Positions 7,827-15,763 are shown, counted from the stretch's first letter. The stretch is DNA of 35,157 bases from an uncultured Clostridia bacterium (GCA_947624235.1 CANQJK010000013.1:1-35157); one strand, 5' to 3'. The notes: generated by a model not told the origin, from the letters alone. A program made the numbers and translations.

Positions 7827-8534
7827 CTACTTTATTATCTTGTCCGACTTGCCCCTCAACGCCTTGCGTATGCCCGTGCGTTTTTCGTCGCCCCTGAAAA
7901 TGCGCAAAATGTTGTGTCTGTGCGCAAATATCACAAGGATAAACGTAAGCGTTATCAACATGCAACAAAAGGCGTCTATATTTGTGTAGATGACCTTCCA
8001 GGGATAGTTTACGCCGTAGCACACCCAACTCCACACTATCATAAACAACGCAATAAACAGGCTGACAATGGACGCGCGATCCGTAGCAAACAGTATCACC
8101 AAACAGGGCAAAACAAGGCAAAGCGAAAGCAACGGTTGCAAGGAAAAACACACTCCTATGGCTGTTGCAACGCCTTTGCCCCCTTTGAAGCGGAAAAACA
8201 CGGGGAAAATATGCCCGACGACGGCAAAAAATCCCGCGATGTAGCCTGCTGTGGTCGCCACGTCCGCACCGCAACGAGCAAATATCGCATACTTGGCAAG
8301 CACGCAGGGCAAAACGCCTTTGAGAATGTCGCACAAAAAAGTCAGCACGCCCATTGCAAGACCGTAAACCCTGAACATATTTGTTGCGCCTGCATTTCCG
8401 CTACCGTAATTTCTGACGTCGCTTTTTTTGAAAAGTTTGGAAAACAGCACGGCACAATTGATGTCTCCTAACAAATAGCTGACTATTGCAAGTAACAAAA
8501 ATTGCCACCAATATTCTAAAAATATATCAAACAT
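7827..8534 (-). CDS. plsY: acyl-phosphate glycerol-3-phosphate acyltransferase PlsY
   Basis: PlsY is a membrane enzyme that moves an acyl chain from acyl-phosphate to glycerol 3-phosphate, the first step of phospholipid synthesis. The motifs SYLLGDINCAVLFSK, YGSGNAGATNMFR and FKGGKGVATAIGV are all present, and several hydrophobic segments fit the multipass fold. With the ATG at 8534 the protein has 235 residues, longer than the usual ~200 because of its C-terminal tail. The start overlaps the end of der by 8 bp, so the two are probably translationally coupled. The gene that often follows, gpsA, is absent here. Confidence 0.92.
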   Translation of the reverse strand: MFDIFLEYWWQFLLLAIVSYLLGDINCAVLFSKLFKKSDVRNYGSGNAGATNMFRVYGLAMGVLTFLCDILKGVLPCVLAKYAIFARCGADVATTAGYIAGFFAVVGHIFPVFFRFKGGKGVATAIGVCFSLQPLLSLCLVLPCLVILFATDRASIVSLFIALFMIVWSWVCYGVNYPWKVIYTNIDAFCCMLITLTFILVIFAHRHNILRIFRGDEKRTGIRKALRGKSDKIIK

Positions 8535-9852
8535 CTGTTTTTGCGCTCCCGTCGCGGAATACAAGTTTTATCGGCGTTCCGTCCAATGCAAACGCCCGTC
8601 GAATGTAATTTTCGAGATATCTTCTGTAAGAAAAATGGACCAAATCGGCGTCGTTTGTGAAAAACACAAATGTGGGCGGTTGAGTGGAAGCCTGCGTTGC
8701 GTATTTGATTTTTGCCCGTCTGCCGTGTTGTGCAGGCGGTTCCACTGCGCGAACGGCGTCCGTTACAACGTCGTTGAGCGTTCCCGTGCTGACGCGAAAA
8801 GTGGATTTGGCGTAAACGTAGTCCACCTCCTCCATCAATTTGCCAACGCGCTGTCCCGTAAGCGCCGAAACGGTTATGGAGCGGAAATAGTCCATAAACG
8901 CAAGGTCGCAAGACAACTGTTTTTTGAACTTTTCGACGGTATGCGTGTCCTTTTCTATCAAGTCCCACTTGTTGATGACGACAACGGACGGTTTGCCTTC
9001 CTCGTGGATAAACCCCGCAATTTTGACGTCCTGTTCGGACAATCCGACGTCGGCGTCCATGACGATAAGGCAAACGTCGGCACGGCGCACGGCGTTGAGG
9101 GAACGCATAACGCTGTACTGCTCCACGCTGTCCGATTGGATAGAACGCCTTTTGCGCATGCCCGCAGTGTCTATGATTATGTAATCTTTGTCGTTGTAGA
9201 CAAAGGGTGTGTCTATCGCGTCTCGCGTTGTTCCCGCGATGTCCGACACGATAGTACGGTCGTATCCGAGAATTTTGTTTACCAAAGAAGATTTTCCCGC
9301 ATTGGGCTTGCCCACCACGGCGATTTTGATTGCGTCCCCGTCCTCTTCCTGCTCATTTTCAGGAAAATAGGACACAATTTTGTCCAACAAATCGCCTAAT
9401 CCTTGCTTTTGCTCGGCGGAAATGGGGAAAAAGTCGCCAAAACCCAACGAATAAAATTCCGACAGATCTGCTTCGAGGAAGTGATCCACCTTGTTGACGA
9501 CAAGGATAACGGGTTTGCTGGTTTTTCTGAGAAGCTTGGCTACGTCCAAATCGTCCGCAGTCAGACCGCTTTTGTAGTCGCAAAAGAACAAAATGACGTC
9601 CGCCAAGTCCAGCGCGATCTGCGCCTGCTCCTTGATGTGACGAAACATCACGTCGTCGCTTTTGAGTTGGATACCGCCCGTATCTACCAATGTGAACTTT
9701 TTGTCTAACCATTCGCAATCCGCGTAAACTCTGTCGCGCGTGACGCCGGGCATATCCGAAACAATGGATATGCGTCCGCCACACACTTTATTGAAAAATG
9801 TAGATTTGCCCACGTTGGGCTTGCCCACTACGGCAACAAGAGGTTTCGCCAT
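8527..9852 (-). CDS. der: ribosome biogenesis GTPase Der (EngA)
   Basis: This 441-residue protein has the two tandem GTPase domains unique to Der, which acts in 50S subunit maturation. The first G1 box is GKPNVGKST (10-18); the second is GKPNAGKSS near residue 180, with G3 DTAGMRKRRS and G4 NKWD. A KH-like domain ends the protein. Its ATG overlaps the DUF512 gene's stop by one base, and its end overlaps plsY, so the three genes form one operon. This gene order is common in Clostridia. Confidence 0.97.
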   Translation of the reverse strand: MAKPLVAVVGKPNVGKSTFFNKVCGGRISIVSDMPGVTRDRVYADCEWLDKKFTLVDTGGIQLKSDDVMFRHIKEQAQIALDLADVILFFCDYKSGLTADDLDVAKLLRKTSKPVILVVNKVDHFLEADLSEFYSLGFGDFFPISAEQKQGLGDLLDKIVSYFPENEQEEDGDAIKIAVVGKPNAGKSSLVNKILGYDRTIVSDIAGTTRDAIDTPFVYNDKDYIIIDTAGMRKRRSIQSDSVEQYSVMRSLNAVRRADVCLIVMDADVGLSEQDVKIAGFIHEEGKPSVVVINKWDLIEKDTHTVEKFKKQLSCDLAFMDYFRSITVSALTGQRVGKLMEEVDYVYAKSTFRVSTGTLNDVVTDAVRAVEPPAQHGRRAKIKYATQASTQPPTFVFFTNDADLVHFSYRRYLENYIRRAFALDGTPIKLVFRDGSAKTDV

Positions 9853-11150
9853 CAGTCACACTCCAAAATCGCTTGACAAAATTCGTATCCGTCGGCGGTA
9901 ACTATTATTTTTTTGCCGACTTGCTTTTTTAGTTCTTCCAAAGTCATTCCGTCCAAAAAAACATCCTCCGTTTCGCGAAGCATCACCCGAGGCAACAACA
10001 ACGTGTCGCCTATATCTGTGCGGTTTTTGAGCGTATCAACGATATCTCGTCCCACAACAAGCCCCGCAACGGTGACTGTTTCGCCGAAAAATTTGTTTAC
10101 GACGGTGACAACATTGACATTTAGTTGAGGAAACAAATGCCTTGCTTTGTCCAAAACCTGCTCCACAAAAGGAGTGGCGGCAACGCCCGTCACCACGGTA
10201 AAACTGCCTTTTTTCGGCGCAGTGGCGTCCCTCAACGCAAGATCGAATTGATAACGCATATCCGCAACAAGCCCCACTCCGTTTTCCAACTGTTCAAAAT
10301 CGCCATAGTAACCGTAGGAAGGCAATTCGCGTTGCGCATAAATGTACATTTCGTCCGAACAATACGCAAAGTGACGTCCCGTTTGAGCAAAGCACTGCGC
10401 GTCAAAAAACTCCACCGCGTCCACCGTGGCGCTTGCTTGCTGTTTGCTTACAGGTTGAAGCTCCTGCAATCCGCAACGATATTTGGTAAGTCCCACAGGC
10501 ACAACGGCAACGTTTTGAATTGCAGGGTACAACGAAAACAAATCGCTCATGGTTTTGGAAAGTATCTCTCCGTCGTTATAGTGAGGACACATTACCACCT
10601 GCGTGTACATGGTTATACCGCTATCGGCAAGCTCTTTGAGCAAGGGAAGGATGGGGCGCGCCTTTGGATTGCCCAAAAGTTTGCATCTCACGTCATCGTC
10701 CGTTGCATGCACGGAAATATACAACGGCGAAAACTTTTTGTCTTTTATCCGCGTCAAGTCGGCGTCGCTCAAATTTGTCAAAGTGACAAAGTTGCCCGAA
10801 ACAAAGGACAGGCGCCAATCGTCATCTTTGACGTAAAGAGTAGACCGCTGACCTTTGGGCAATTGATCGACAAAACAAAAGATACATTTGTTTGCGCACC
10901 ACCTCGGTTCGATGTAGCTTTCGTCGTAAAAATCCCAACCCATGGGATCGTTGTCGCTTTTGTGCACGTCAAACGTCAATGTCGATCCGTCGCGCTCCAC
11001 CGTGACGGAAAAATCCGACTGCGAATCGAAGTAGGCGACATCCAACATGTCCTTTGCGCTTTCGCCGTTAAATTGCACGATGACGTCGTCAGGACGAAGT
11101 CCCGCTTTGACGGCTATTGAATTTTTGTCTAAACTACTGATTTTAAGCAT
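9852..11150 (-). CDS. DUF512 radical-SAM protein with N-terminal PDZ-like domain
   Basis: The 432-residue protein begins with a PDZ-like segment (SIAVKAGLRPDDVIVQFNG). A radical-SAM cysteine triad CANKCIFC follows (Cys85, Cys89, Cys92), and then a DUF512 domain. The family is widely conserved next to der in Clostridia, but its reaction is unknown to me. The start is the ATG at 11150, where the homologous proteins also begin. No Shine-Dalgarno sequence is visible, because a terminator ends only seven bases before the start codon. The stop overlaps the der start (TGATG). Confidence 0.9.
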   Translation of the reverse strand: MLKISSLDKNSIAVKAGLRPDDVIVQFNGESAKDMLDVAYFDSQSDFSVTVERDGSTLTFDVHKSDNDPMGWDFYDESYIEPRWCANKCIFCFVDQLPKGQRSTLYVKDDDWRLSFVSGNFVTLTNLSDADLTRIKDKKFSPLYISVHATDDDVRCKLLGNPKARPILPLLKELADSGITMYTQVVMCPHYNDGEILSKTMSDLFSLYPAIQNVAVVPVGLTKYRCGLQELQPVSKQQASATVDAVEFFDAQCFAQTGRHFAYCSDEMYIYAQRELPSYGYYGDFEQLENGVGLVADMRYQFDLALRDATAPKKGSFTVVTGVAATPFVEQVLDKARHLFPQLNVNVVTVVNKFFGETVTVAGLVVGRDIVDTLKNRTDIGDTLLLPRVMLRETEDVFLDGMTLEELKKQVGKKIIVTADGYEFCQAILECD

Positions 11151-11157
11151 AATAACT

Positions 11158-11182
11158 AAAAAGGCAACCGAAGGGGTTGCCT
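11158..11182 (-). terminator. terminator between the lipoprotein gene and the DUF512 gene
   Basis: On the minus strand AGGCAACC and GGTTGCCT form a perfect 8-bp stem with a 5-nt loop, followed by TTTTTA. It ends the upstream lipoprotein transcript and lies directly against the DUF512 start codon. Confidence 0.85.
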
Positions 11183-11196
11183 CGTATATTAGGATA

Positions 11197-12030
11197 TTAC
11201 CTGCCTATCCTCGGCAATGTAGACCAATCGTAATTGCCCAATATTTTGATGTGCACCGTTACGATAGTGCTCATCAAAGAAATGGACTCGCTGTTGGTTT
11301 CGGAATCATCATCATAAACGGTTTTGCTGGTTCTGCTTGTAAAATCGTCCAAATTGTCCATGATGATAGAAGGAACTTTTGTTGTGGAATTGCCGTAGTC
11401 TCCGTCGCCGATCTTGTAGGATATGGAGGACATATGAGCAAAGACGGCATAGTTATCGGGATTGACCGTTTGATTGGCGGTAGCCAACATCAACCATCCG
11501 TTGGCAGTATCCGCAGTGTTGTTGGTATCCGTCCATTCGTCGTGATACATTGCAAGGGAGAAAATTTTGAATTGAGCATAACCTTCGCTCGGTTCACGGT
11601 AGCCGTTGCTCTTGAACTCTCCTTTGAAAGTGACCGAAGCGGGATTTTGATAATAATGCATCTCGGATTTTTCGCTCACTTTGCTTTCTTTGTAAATGTA
11701 TCTGCCCAAAACCATGTATCTGTTTGTGGAATTGTAGGTGTCGATAACGGTATCGTCGTAAAAACCTTCGTTTGCCAACTGAATAAATCTGATAGTAGCA
11801 AGCGGGGTTTGACTGAGCAACAGATCGTACACTATTTTTACTTCCAACTTTTTGTTGCTTATCGTGTAATTGAGCGTCACCTCTGCCTGAGGGTTGGGAA
11901 ATTGCTTGCTGAGAGAATTGACCTGTGCGCGAGTCATAAACCTTGTGGCAGGCACCGATGTGCATGCGCACATAACTATCAACATCAATGTCAGCAAAAC
12001 TGCCACTACTGCAATGGAAAACTTTTTCAT
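11197..12030 (-). CDS. divergent cyclophilin-like lipoprotein
   Basis: The protein has 277 residues, with a lysine start, a hydrophobic stretch and a lipobox ending at Cys23 (MCAC), so it is probably anchored outside the membrane. Residues from about 60 resemble the cyclophilin core: TPLATIRFIQLANEGFYDD matches the APKTVANFxxLxxxGFYDGT block, and WLMLATAN with YAVFAHM matches the later strands. The catalytic FHR block is replaced by IDTYN, so proline isomerase activity is doubtful. AGAGGT precedes the ATG at a normal distance. It follows the pseudouridine synthase gene by 15 bp and ends at a strong terminator. Confidence 0.7.
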   Translation of the reverse strand: MKKFSIAVVAVLLTLMLIVMCACTSVPATRFMTRAQVNSLSKQFPNPQAEVTLNYTISNKKLEVKIVYDLLLSQTPLATIRFIQLANEGFYDDTVIDTYNSTNRYMVLGRYIYKESKVSEKSEMHYYQNPASVTFKGEFKSNGYREPSEGYAQFKIFSLAMYHDEWTDTNNTADTANGWLMLATANQTVNPDNYAVFAHMSSISYKIGDGDYGNSTTKVPSIIMDNLDDFTSRTSKTVYDDDSETNSESISLMSTIVTVHIKILGNYDWSTLPRIGR

Positions 12031-12045
12031 AATTACCTCTGTGTA

Positions 12046-12894
12046 TTACTTCTTGTAGTATTGTGTCAAATCGATATTCAAAACCACGCTTTTTCCGTCC
12101 AAGTATTTAAGCGCGCCCGATCCAAAGTGAAAGGTCACTTTTGTGCAACAAAGCAGTTGCGTTTTGACTCGGAACCTGCGATTGATCTTGTTTATTCCGT
12201 ACTTGCCGTCGCCGAGAATGGGCAGATTAATATGGGCAAGTTGCGCGCGGATCTGATGTGTGCGTCCCGTAACGGGTTTTACTTCCAGCAAAGACAGCTC
12301 GCCCAACTTTTTGAGCAAATTGTAATGCGTTTCTATTGGGAGATAGCCTTTTTGGGGCGTTTCAGAGATGTAGACCATGCTTTTTTTTGCGTCCTTAAAC
12401 AAAAAAGCGTTAAGGTTTGCAGAGGGCTTTTGGGGAGTGCCCACAACAACGCATTGATATGTTTTGTCTATGTCCCTGTCCTTAAAGGAAGCAAGCAATT
12501 CCGTTTCCGCCGTTTTGTTGAGGGCAAAAACAACAAGCCCCAGCGTGTTTCGGTCGAGACGGTGAACGGGAACAGCCACCGTGTCGGTGAGAATATTGTT
12601 GATAAGCTCGGTAAGAGATCCCTCTCCCTGAACTTCGATACCAGCGCCCTTGTTTACGACAAGAATGTTGGCGTCGCGGTAAACCACCTCGATACTGTTC
12701 TTTTCTCTATCGGGCATATAAACGCATACCACGTCTCCCGTATATACGTTCATATCCGAGCCTACTCTTACGCCGTTGACCTTGACAGAGCGTCTTTTGA
12801 TGACCTTTTGGATACGGTAGTATCCCAAATCGGTGTTTTCGCCTATCAAATCGGACAAAAGTTGCTTGTTTTTTACTTGTATTTCTTGAAGCAT
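12046..12894 (-). CDS. RluA-family pseudouridine synthase
   Basis: The 282-residue protein has a short N-terminal S4-like region (ending SVKVNGVRVG) and a pseudouridine synthase domain. The catalytic motif is HRLDRNTLGL, with Asp114. The later motifs LLEVKPVTGRTHQIRAQ and PILGDGKYG are intact. The family makes pseudouridine in 23S rRNA or tRNA; which position cannot be told. No Shine-Dalgarno sequence precedes the ATG, and the promoter places the transcription start on the A of the start codon, so the message may be leaderless. The cyclophilin-like gene follows. Confidence 0.9.
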   Translation of the reverse strand: MLQEIQVKNKQLLSDLIGENTDLGYYRIQKVIKRRSVKVNGVRVGSDMNVYTGDVVCVYMPDREKNSIEVVYRDANILVVNKGAGIEVQGEGSLTELINNILTDTVAVPVHRLDRNTLGLVVFALNKTAETELLASFKDRDIDKTYQCVVVGTPQKPSANLNAFLFKDAKKSMVYISETPQKGYLPIETHYNLLKKLGELSLLEVKPVTGRTHQIRAQLAHINLPILGDGKYGINKINRRFRVKTQLLCCTKVTFHFGSGALKYLDGKSVVLNIDLTQYYKK

Positions 12895-12900
12895 AAAATG

Positions 12901-12929
12901 ATTATACCAAATACTCTAAAAAAAAGCAA
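12901..12929 (-). promoter_or_regulatory. promoter giving a predicted leaderless mRNA
   Basis: On the minus strand TATAAT (12901-12906) lies six bases before the ATG, with TTGCTT 17 nt upstream (12924-12929). The usual distance from a -10 puts transcription start at 12894, the first base of the start codon. Confidence 0.6.
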
Positions 12930-12965
12930 ATATTTGTAATAAATAAAATATATTCGCAAGCAGGT

Positions 12966-13007
12966 AAAAAGCATGTCGGATCGCAGTCAAAATTGCACGA
13001 TCCGACA
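12966..13007 (-). terminator. terminator downstream of ylmC
   Basis: TGTCGGATCG (12974-12983) and CGATCCGACA (12998-13007) form a perfect 10-bp stem. On the minus strand it is followed by TGCTTTTTA. Confidence 0.7.
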
Positions 13008-13238
13008 GAGATTTTCGCCTTCAAAACACTACTATGTGTGACATATTAGTTTATAAAACGTTAAAAACGAGCATTGTGCAGGCTTTTTGAGTGACAAATC
13101 GCCTTGTTTGTTGCGATGAGCGTCAAGCGTTTACTTGACACGAAAGAATTACTTACATGCAAAAAACTTCGATCGCAAGCGCAGATATCGAGATACTTTA
13201 CAAGAAGAAACCGCTATTCGCCGAAAAGTCGCAACGTA
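13008..13238. other. spacer with nested inverted repeats, no gene
   Basis: Together with 12930-12965 this makes a gap of about 340 bp. Besides the terminator, TTGCGAT (13111-13117) pairs with ATCGCAA (13172-13178), enclosing GTCAAG (13122-13127) and CTTGAC (13134-13139). I see no coding frame with a ribosome binding site. Confidence 0.5.
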
Positions 13239-13547
13239 TCACAGATAGTCTTCGCCTTCCCCTTCTACTGCGCCTTCAAGATGCATTTCCGCCGACTTTG
13301 TAACGTTAGTTAGAGAATTGATGTCCAGCGTGACCAAAATCACGTCGTCGCCGATTTTTTCGATATTGCACCAGGGAATAAAAATATCCTCCGTCGCCTT
13401 GAAAAGCTTGTGTATTCCCGGGACGACAAGTCCGAGCACGTTTTTGCCGTTGCTGTCTATTATCATATCGATAATTTTGCCCATTCGCGCGCCGTTGCGC
13501 AAGTTGATGACTTCCTTGGTGCGAAGATCCGTGTAACTGAGTTCCAT
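13239..13547 (-). CDS. YlmC/YmxH-family PRC-barrel sporulation protein
   Basis: The 102-residue protein is a single PRC-barrel-like domain (LRTKEVINLRNGARMGKIIDM, LVVPG, IPWCNIEKIGDDVILV). Members of this family sit beside sporulation sigma factor genes in Clostridia and Bacilli; the exact role is unclear. The start is the ATG at 13547, six bases after GGAG; a longer frame to 13577 lacks support. It follows sigG by 72 bp on the same strand and is probably cotranscribed. An acidic C-terminal tail (EGAVEGEGED) is unusual but harmless. Confidence 0.85.
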   Translation of the reverse strand: MELSYTDLRTKEVINLRNGARMGKIIDMIIDSNGKNVLGLVVPGIHKLFKATEDIFIPWCNIEKIGDDVILVTLDINSLTNVTKSAEMHLEGAVEGEGEDYL

Positions 13548-13619
13548 TGTATGCTCCGCTATTAGGCTATTGAGCAAAACAAAATATCATAACCGCAAAG
13601 CGGGAAAAAGGTACAAGCT

Positions 13620-14390
13620 CTAAATCATTTCGTTGCGCAAATGCGTCATTGCGTTCTTTTCCAACCGCGACACCTGCGCCTGACTCAAACCCACCTCGCG
13701 CGAAACTTCCATTTGCGTTTTGCCCTCGAAGTAGCGCTTTACAACGATGTTCTTCTCCTTGTCGTCCAGTGTGTCCAGCGCGTCCATAAGGGTGACGTTT
13801 TCCGCCCAGATGTATTCGGAACATTTACTGTCGGAGATGTGGTCCTGCAATGTCAAACTGTCCTCTTCGTCGGAATACACCGCCTCGGACAGCGAGATAG
13901 GTTCGGAAATCGCGTCCAGACAATACAGCACTTTGTAAATTGGCAACTGCATTTCGTCTGCGATCTGCTGAATGGACGCCTCGTCCACGCTTTCGCTCTC
14001 CAACTTTTCCCGCGTTTGCAATGCCCGATAGGCAACATCCCTGATACCGCGACTTACTCTCATCGAGCCCTCTCGCAAAAAGCGTCTTATTTCCCCTATT
14101 ATCATGGGCACGGCATAGGTGCTGAAACACACTCCGACATCGACCTTGAAGTTATCGACGGCTTTTATCAATCCCACGCAACCTATTTGAAACAAGTCGT
14201 CGGGGTTGTCCGTGCGATAGGAATATCTTTGCACTATGGACAAAACCAAGCGCAAATTGCAATTGATAAAGTAATTTCTCGCCTCGACGTCCCCTTGACT
14301 GATCTTTATCAACAATTCGTTGGACTCTTTTTGCGTAAGTTTGGGCAATGCGGAGGTGTCCACACCGCAAATAACTACCTTTCTGCTCAT
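13620..14390 (-). CDS. sigG: late forespore sigma factor sigma-G
   Basis: The 256-residue protein opens with the sigma-G signature VVICGVDTSALP. Region 2 reads DDLFQIGCVGLIKAVDNF, then FSTYAVPMIIGEIRRFLR, and region 4 ends MEVSREVGLSQAQVSRLE. At the position that lets Bacillus anti-sigma factors tell sigma-G from sigma-F, it has Asn43, as sigma-G should. The ATG at 14390 follows GAGGT. In many sporeformers sigG follows spoIIGA-sigE; here those genes are absent and the upstream side is a long repeat-rich spacer. Confidence 0.96.
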   Translation of the reverse strand: MSRKVVICGVDTSALPKLTQKESNELLIKISQGDVEARNYFINCNLRLVLSIVQRYSYRTDNPDDLFQIGCVGLIKAVDNFKVDVGVCFSTYAVPMIIGEIRRFLREGSMRVSRGIRDVAYRALQTREKLESESVDEASIQQIADEMQLPIYKVLYCLDAISEPISLSEAVYSDEEDSLTLQDHISDSKCSEYIWAENVTLMDALDTLDDKEKNIVVKRYFEGKTQMEVSREVGLSQAQVSRLEKNAMTHLRNEMI

Positions 14391-14417
14391 AAGGACCTCG
14401 CAAATTGTATTTGCTGT

Positions 14418-14447
14418 TATTTTGAGCCTCGCACGCGCTAATTATAC
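14418..14447 (-). promoter_or_regulatory. sigma-F-type promoter of sigG
   Basis: On the minus strand GTATA (14443-14447) is followed after 15 nt by GCTCAAAATA (14418-14427). This matches the sigma-F pattern GYATA-N15-GGNNANANTA at every defined position except the second G. The same stretch also offers a sigma-A-like TATAAT but without a -35. Confidence 0.6.
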
Positions 14448-14862
14448 GAAAGATGCCTTTTGCGTCGTTTAGAACACTGCTTTGCGGATAAAAAGAATCC
14501 TTCTCCCGCTGACAGTCCTACCACAAGAAAAGTTATGTGCTAACCCCAATTCGTTAGAGGAAATGCCAACACTCCAATGTTTGAATACAGCTAAAATCTC
14601 TCCCAATGACATTTTGGCGCGCACGAGCAAAGAAACTCTTTCCAAACAGTACCACCTAGGGGAGATTAGCAAATATTTTTGTCGGAAAACCACTCGCACC
14701 TCAATATTTGAGAGCCAAAATTCTCTGTTTTGACACTTGAATTTGAGGTTGTCGAATTTTTAGGATGTAATTCGCTTTTTCTTCTCATAAAGCCACAAAA
14801 CACTCATATTTGCGGTTTCTTGACGCACATGTGTAAATGATAATGTCGGGTGTTACCCACCA

Positions 14863-14882
14863 CCCCAACATTTGACACAAAG
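14863..14882 (+). repeat. dispersed repeat CCCCAACATTTGACACARAG, copy 1
   Basis: The sequence recurs with one change at 15037-15056. Its last part recurs at 30718-30734, and a diverged reverse copy lies at 2311-2330. A partly complementary AATGTCGGG lies just upstream, so the copy can form a hairpin. Confidence 0.7.
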
Positions 14883-14960
14883 CCGAAAAGGAACGCATAC
14901 GGAGTAAGGAACTTCGAGAGATTCAGGAAAAGAATACTGCTTGCATGCGGATAAAAGAAG

Positions 14961-14996
14961 CCCTCTCTCGGTGGCAGTACTGCCACCGAGAGAGGG
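14961..14996. repeat. perfect 36-bp palindrome
   Basis: The 18-nt arm CCCTCTCTCGGTGGCAGT is followed directly by its exact reverse complement, with no spacer. It is GC-rich against its surroundings and is not followed by a T-run, so it is not an ordinary terminator. The left arm belongs to the ~50-bp repeat that also occurs at 14471-14522, where the right arm is missing. Confidence 0.9.
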
Positions 14997-15036
14997 AACA
15001 AACCGATTCAATTATATGTTGGGAAAAATACCTACA

Positions 15037-15056
15037 CCCCAACATTTGACACAGAG
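15037..15056 (+). repeat. dispersed repeat CCCCAACATTTGACACAGAG, copy 2
   Basis: This is the second copy in the same spacer. ATGTTGGG at 15016-15023 pairs with CCCAACAT inside the copy, giving a hairpin of 8 perfect base pairs. Confidence 0.7.
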
Positions 15057-15065
15057 CCGACAAAA

Positions 15066-15089
15066 AAAACGGCAACAAATGCCGTTTTT
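15066..15089. terminator. bidirectional terminator downstream of tdk
   Basis: AAAACGGCA and TGCCGTTTT form a perfect stem with a 5-nt loop; on the minus strand eight T follow. It lies 87 bp after the tdk stop. Confidence 0.75.
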
Positions 15090-15175
15090 GATGATACCCC
15101 GTAAAGCCAAGATATAAGGGTTATTTTGTTTTTTCAAGCAGTTTTTTGTACCGCCGTATCCATTTGGCAAACGGG

Positions 15176-15763
15176 TTAATTTTGCCTGTTTTTCTTCAAT
15201 TCGTCTTGCCAACACCAATAGCACATGCTTTCGTAGGCTTCGTCACCGCCGATAAGTATCGTGGGACCGTCATCTACGCATTTGCCGTCTACAAAGCGGG
15301 CGTTTACAGAGGACTTTCGTCCGCAACGGCACACCGATTTGATCTCTTGAAGGGAATCGGCAAGTTCGACGAGGCGTTTGCTTCCCTCAAACAGATGACA
15401 TGTGAAGTCCAAAAGCAAGCCGTAACAAAGCACGCTTACCTTGCGCGACAATTCTTTGAGTTGGTCTATCTGCTGTGATGTGCAAAATTGCGCTTCGTCC
15501 ACAATTATTATGTCTATCGGCGCATCTTTGGACGCTTCGTCAAACAAAGCGACAAAACTATCGTTTGGAGAAATCGTGTGACATTTTGCCGTAAGACCTA
15601 TACGCGAACGCACCATTCGCTCTTCGTCGTCATCTCTGTTGTCCAACTCGGGCTTGACCAAAAGAACTCTCATGCCCTTTTGTTCGTAATTGAATTTGCA
15701 CATCAACGCTTGCGCGGATTTGCTACTTGCCATTGTTCCGTATTTGAAATAAAGCTTGGGCAT
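15176..15763 (-). CDS. tdk: thymidine kinase
   Basis: The 195-residue type II thymidine kinase phosphorylates thymidine for dTTP salvage. The P-loop is GTMASSKS (9-16), a variant with Ser in place of the second Gly. The Walker B region reads IDIIIVDEAQF, and the structural zinc is held by CRCG and CYWC. The ATG at 15763 is preferred: AAAGGAG lies 11 bases before it, whereas the in-frame TTG at 15772 is too close to the same site. It begins 39 bp after fhs on the same strand and is probably cotranscribed. Confidence 0.93.
   Translation of the reverse strand: MPKLYFKYGTMASSKSAQALMCKFNYEQKGMRVLLVKPELDNRDDDEERMVRSRIGLTAKCHTISPNDSFVALFDEASKDAPIDIIIVDEAQFCTSQQIDQLKELSRKVSVLCYGLLLDFTCHLFEGSKRLVELADSLQEIKSVCRCGRKSSVNARFVDGKCVDDGPTILIGGDEAYESMCYWCWQDELKKNRQN

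Larger units (their letters stand above)
14448..15065. other. repeat-rich spacer between sigG and tdk, no gene
   Basis: No frame here has a ribosome binding site or family resemblance. It contains two imperfect copies of a ~50-bp sequence (14471-14522 and 14931-14985, sharing TGCGGATAAAA), a perfect 36-bp palindrome at 14961-14996, and two copies of a dispersed repeat at 14863-14882 and 15037-15056. It looks like accumulated repeat insertions. Confidence 0.6.

Noticed and set aside
11047..12939. A 630-codon plus-strand gene
   Set aside because: It is the reverse shadow of the cyclophilin-like and pseudouridine synthase genes, with no family match or start site.
14804..15224. Small hydrophobic proteins of 65 and 70 codons
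   Set aside because: They run through the palindrome and dispersed repeats, so their similarity comes from the repeats.
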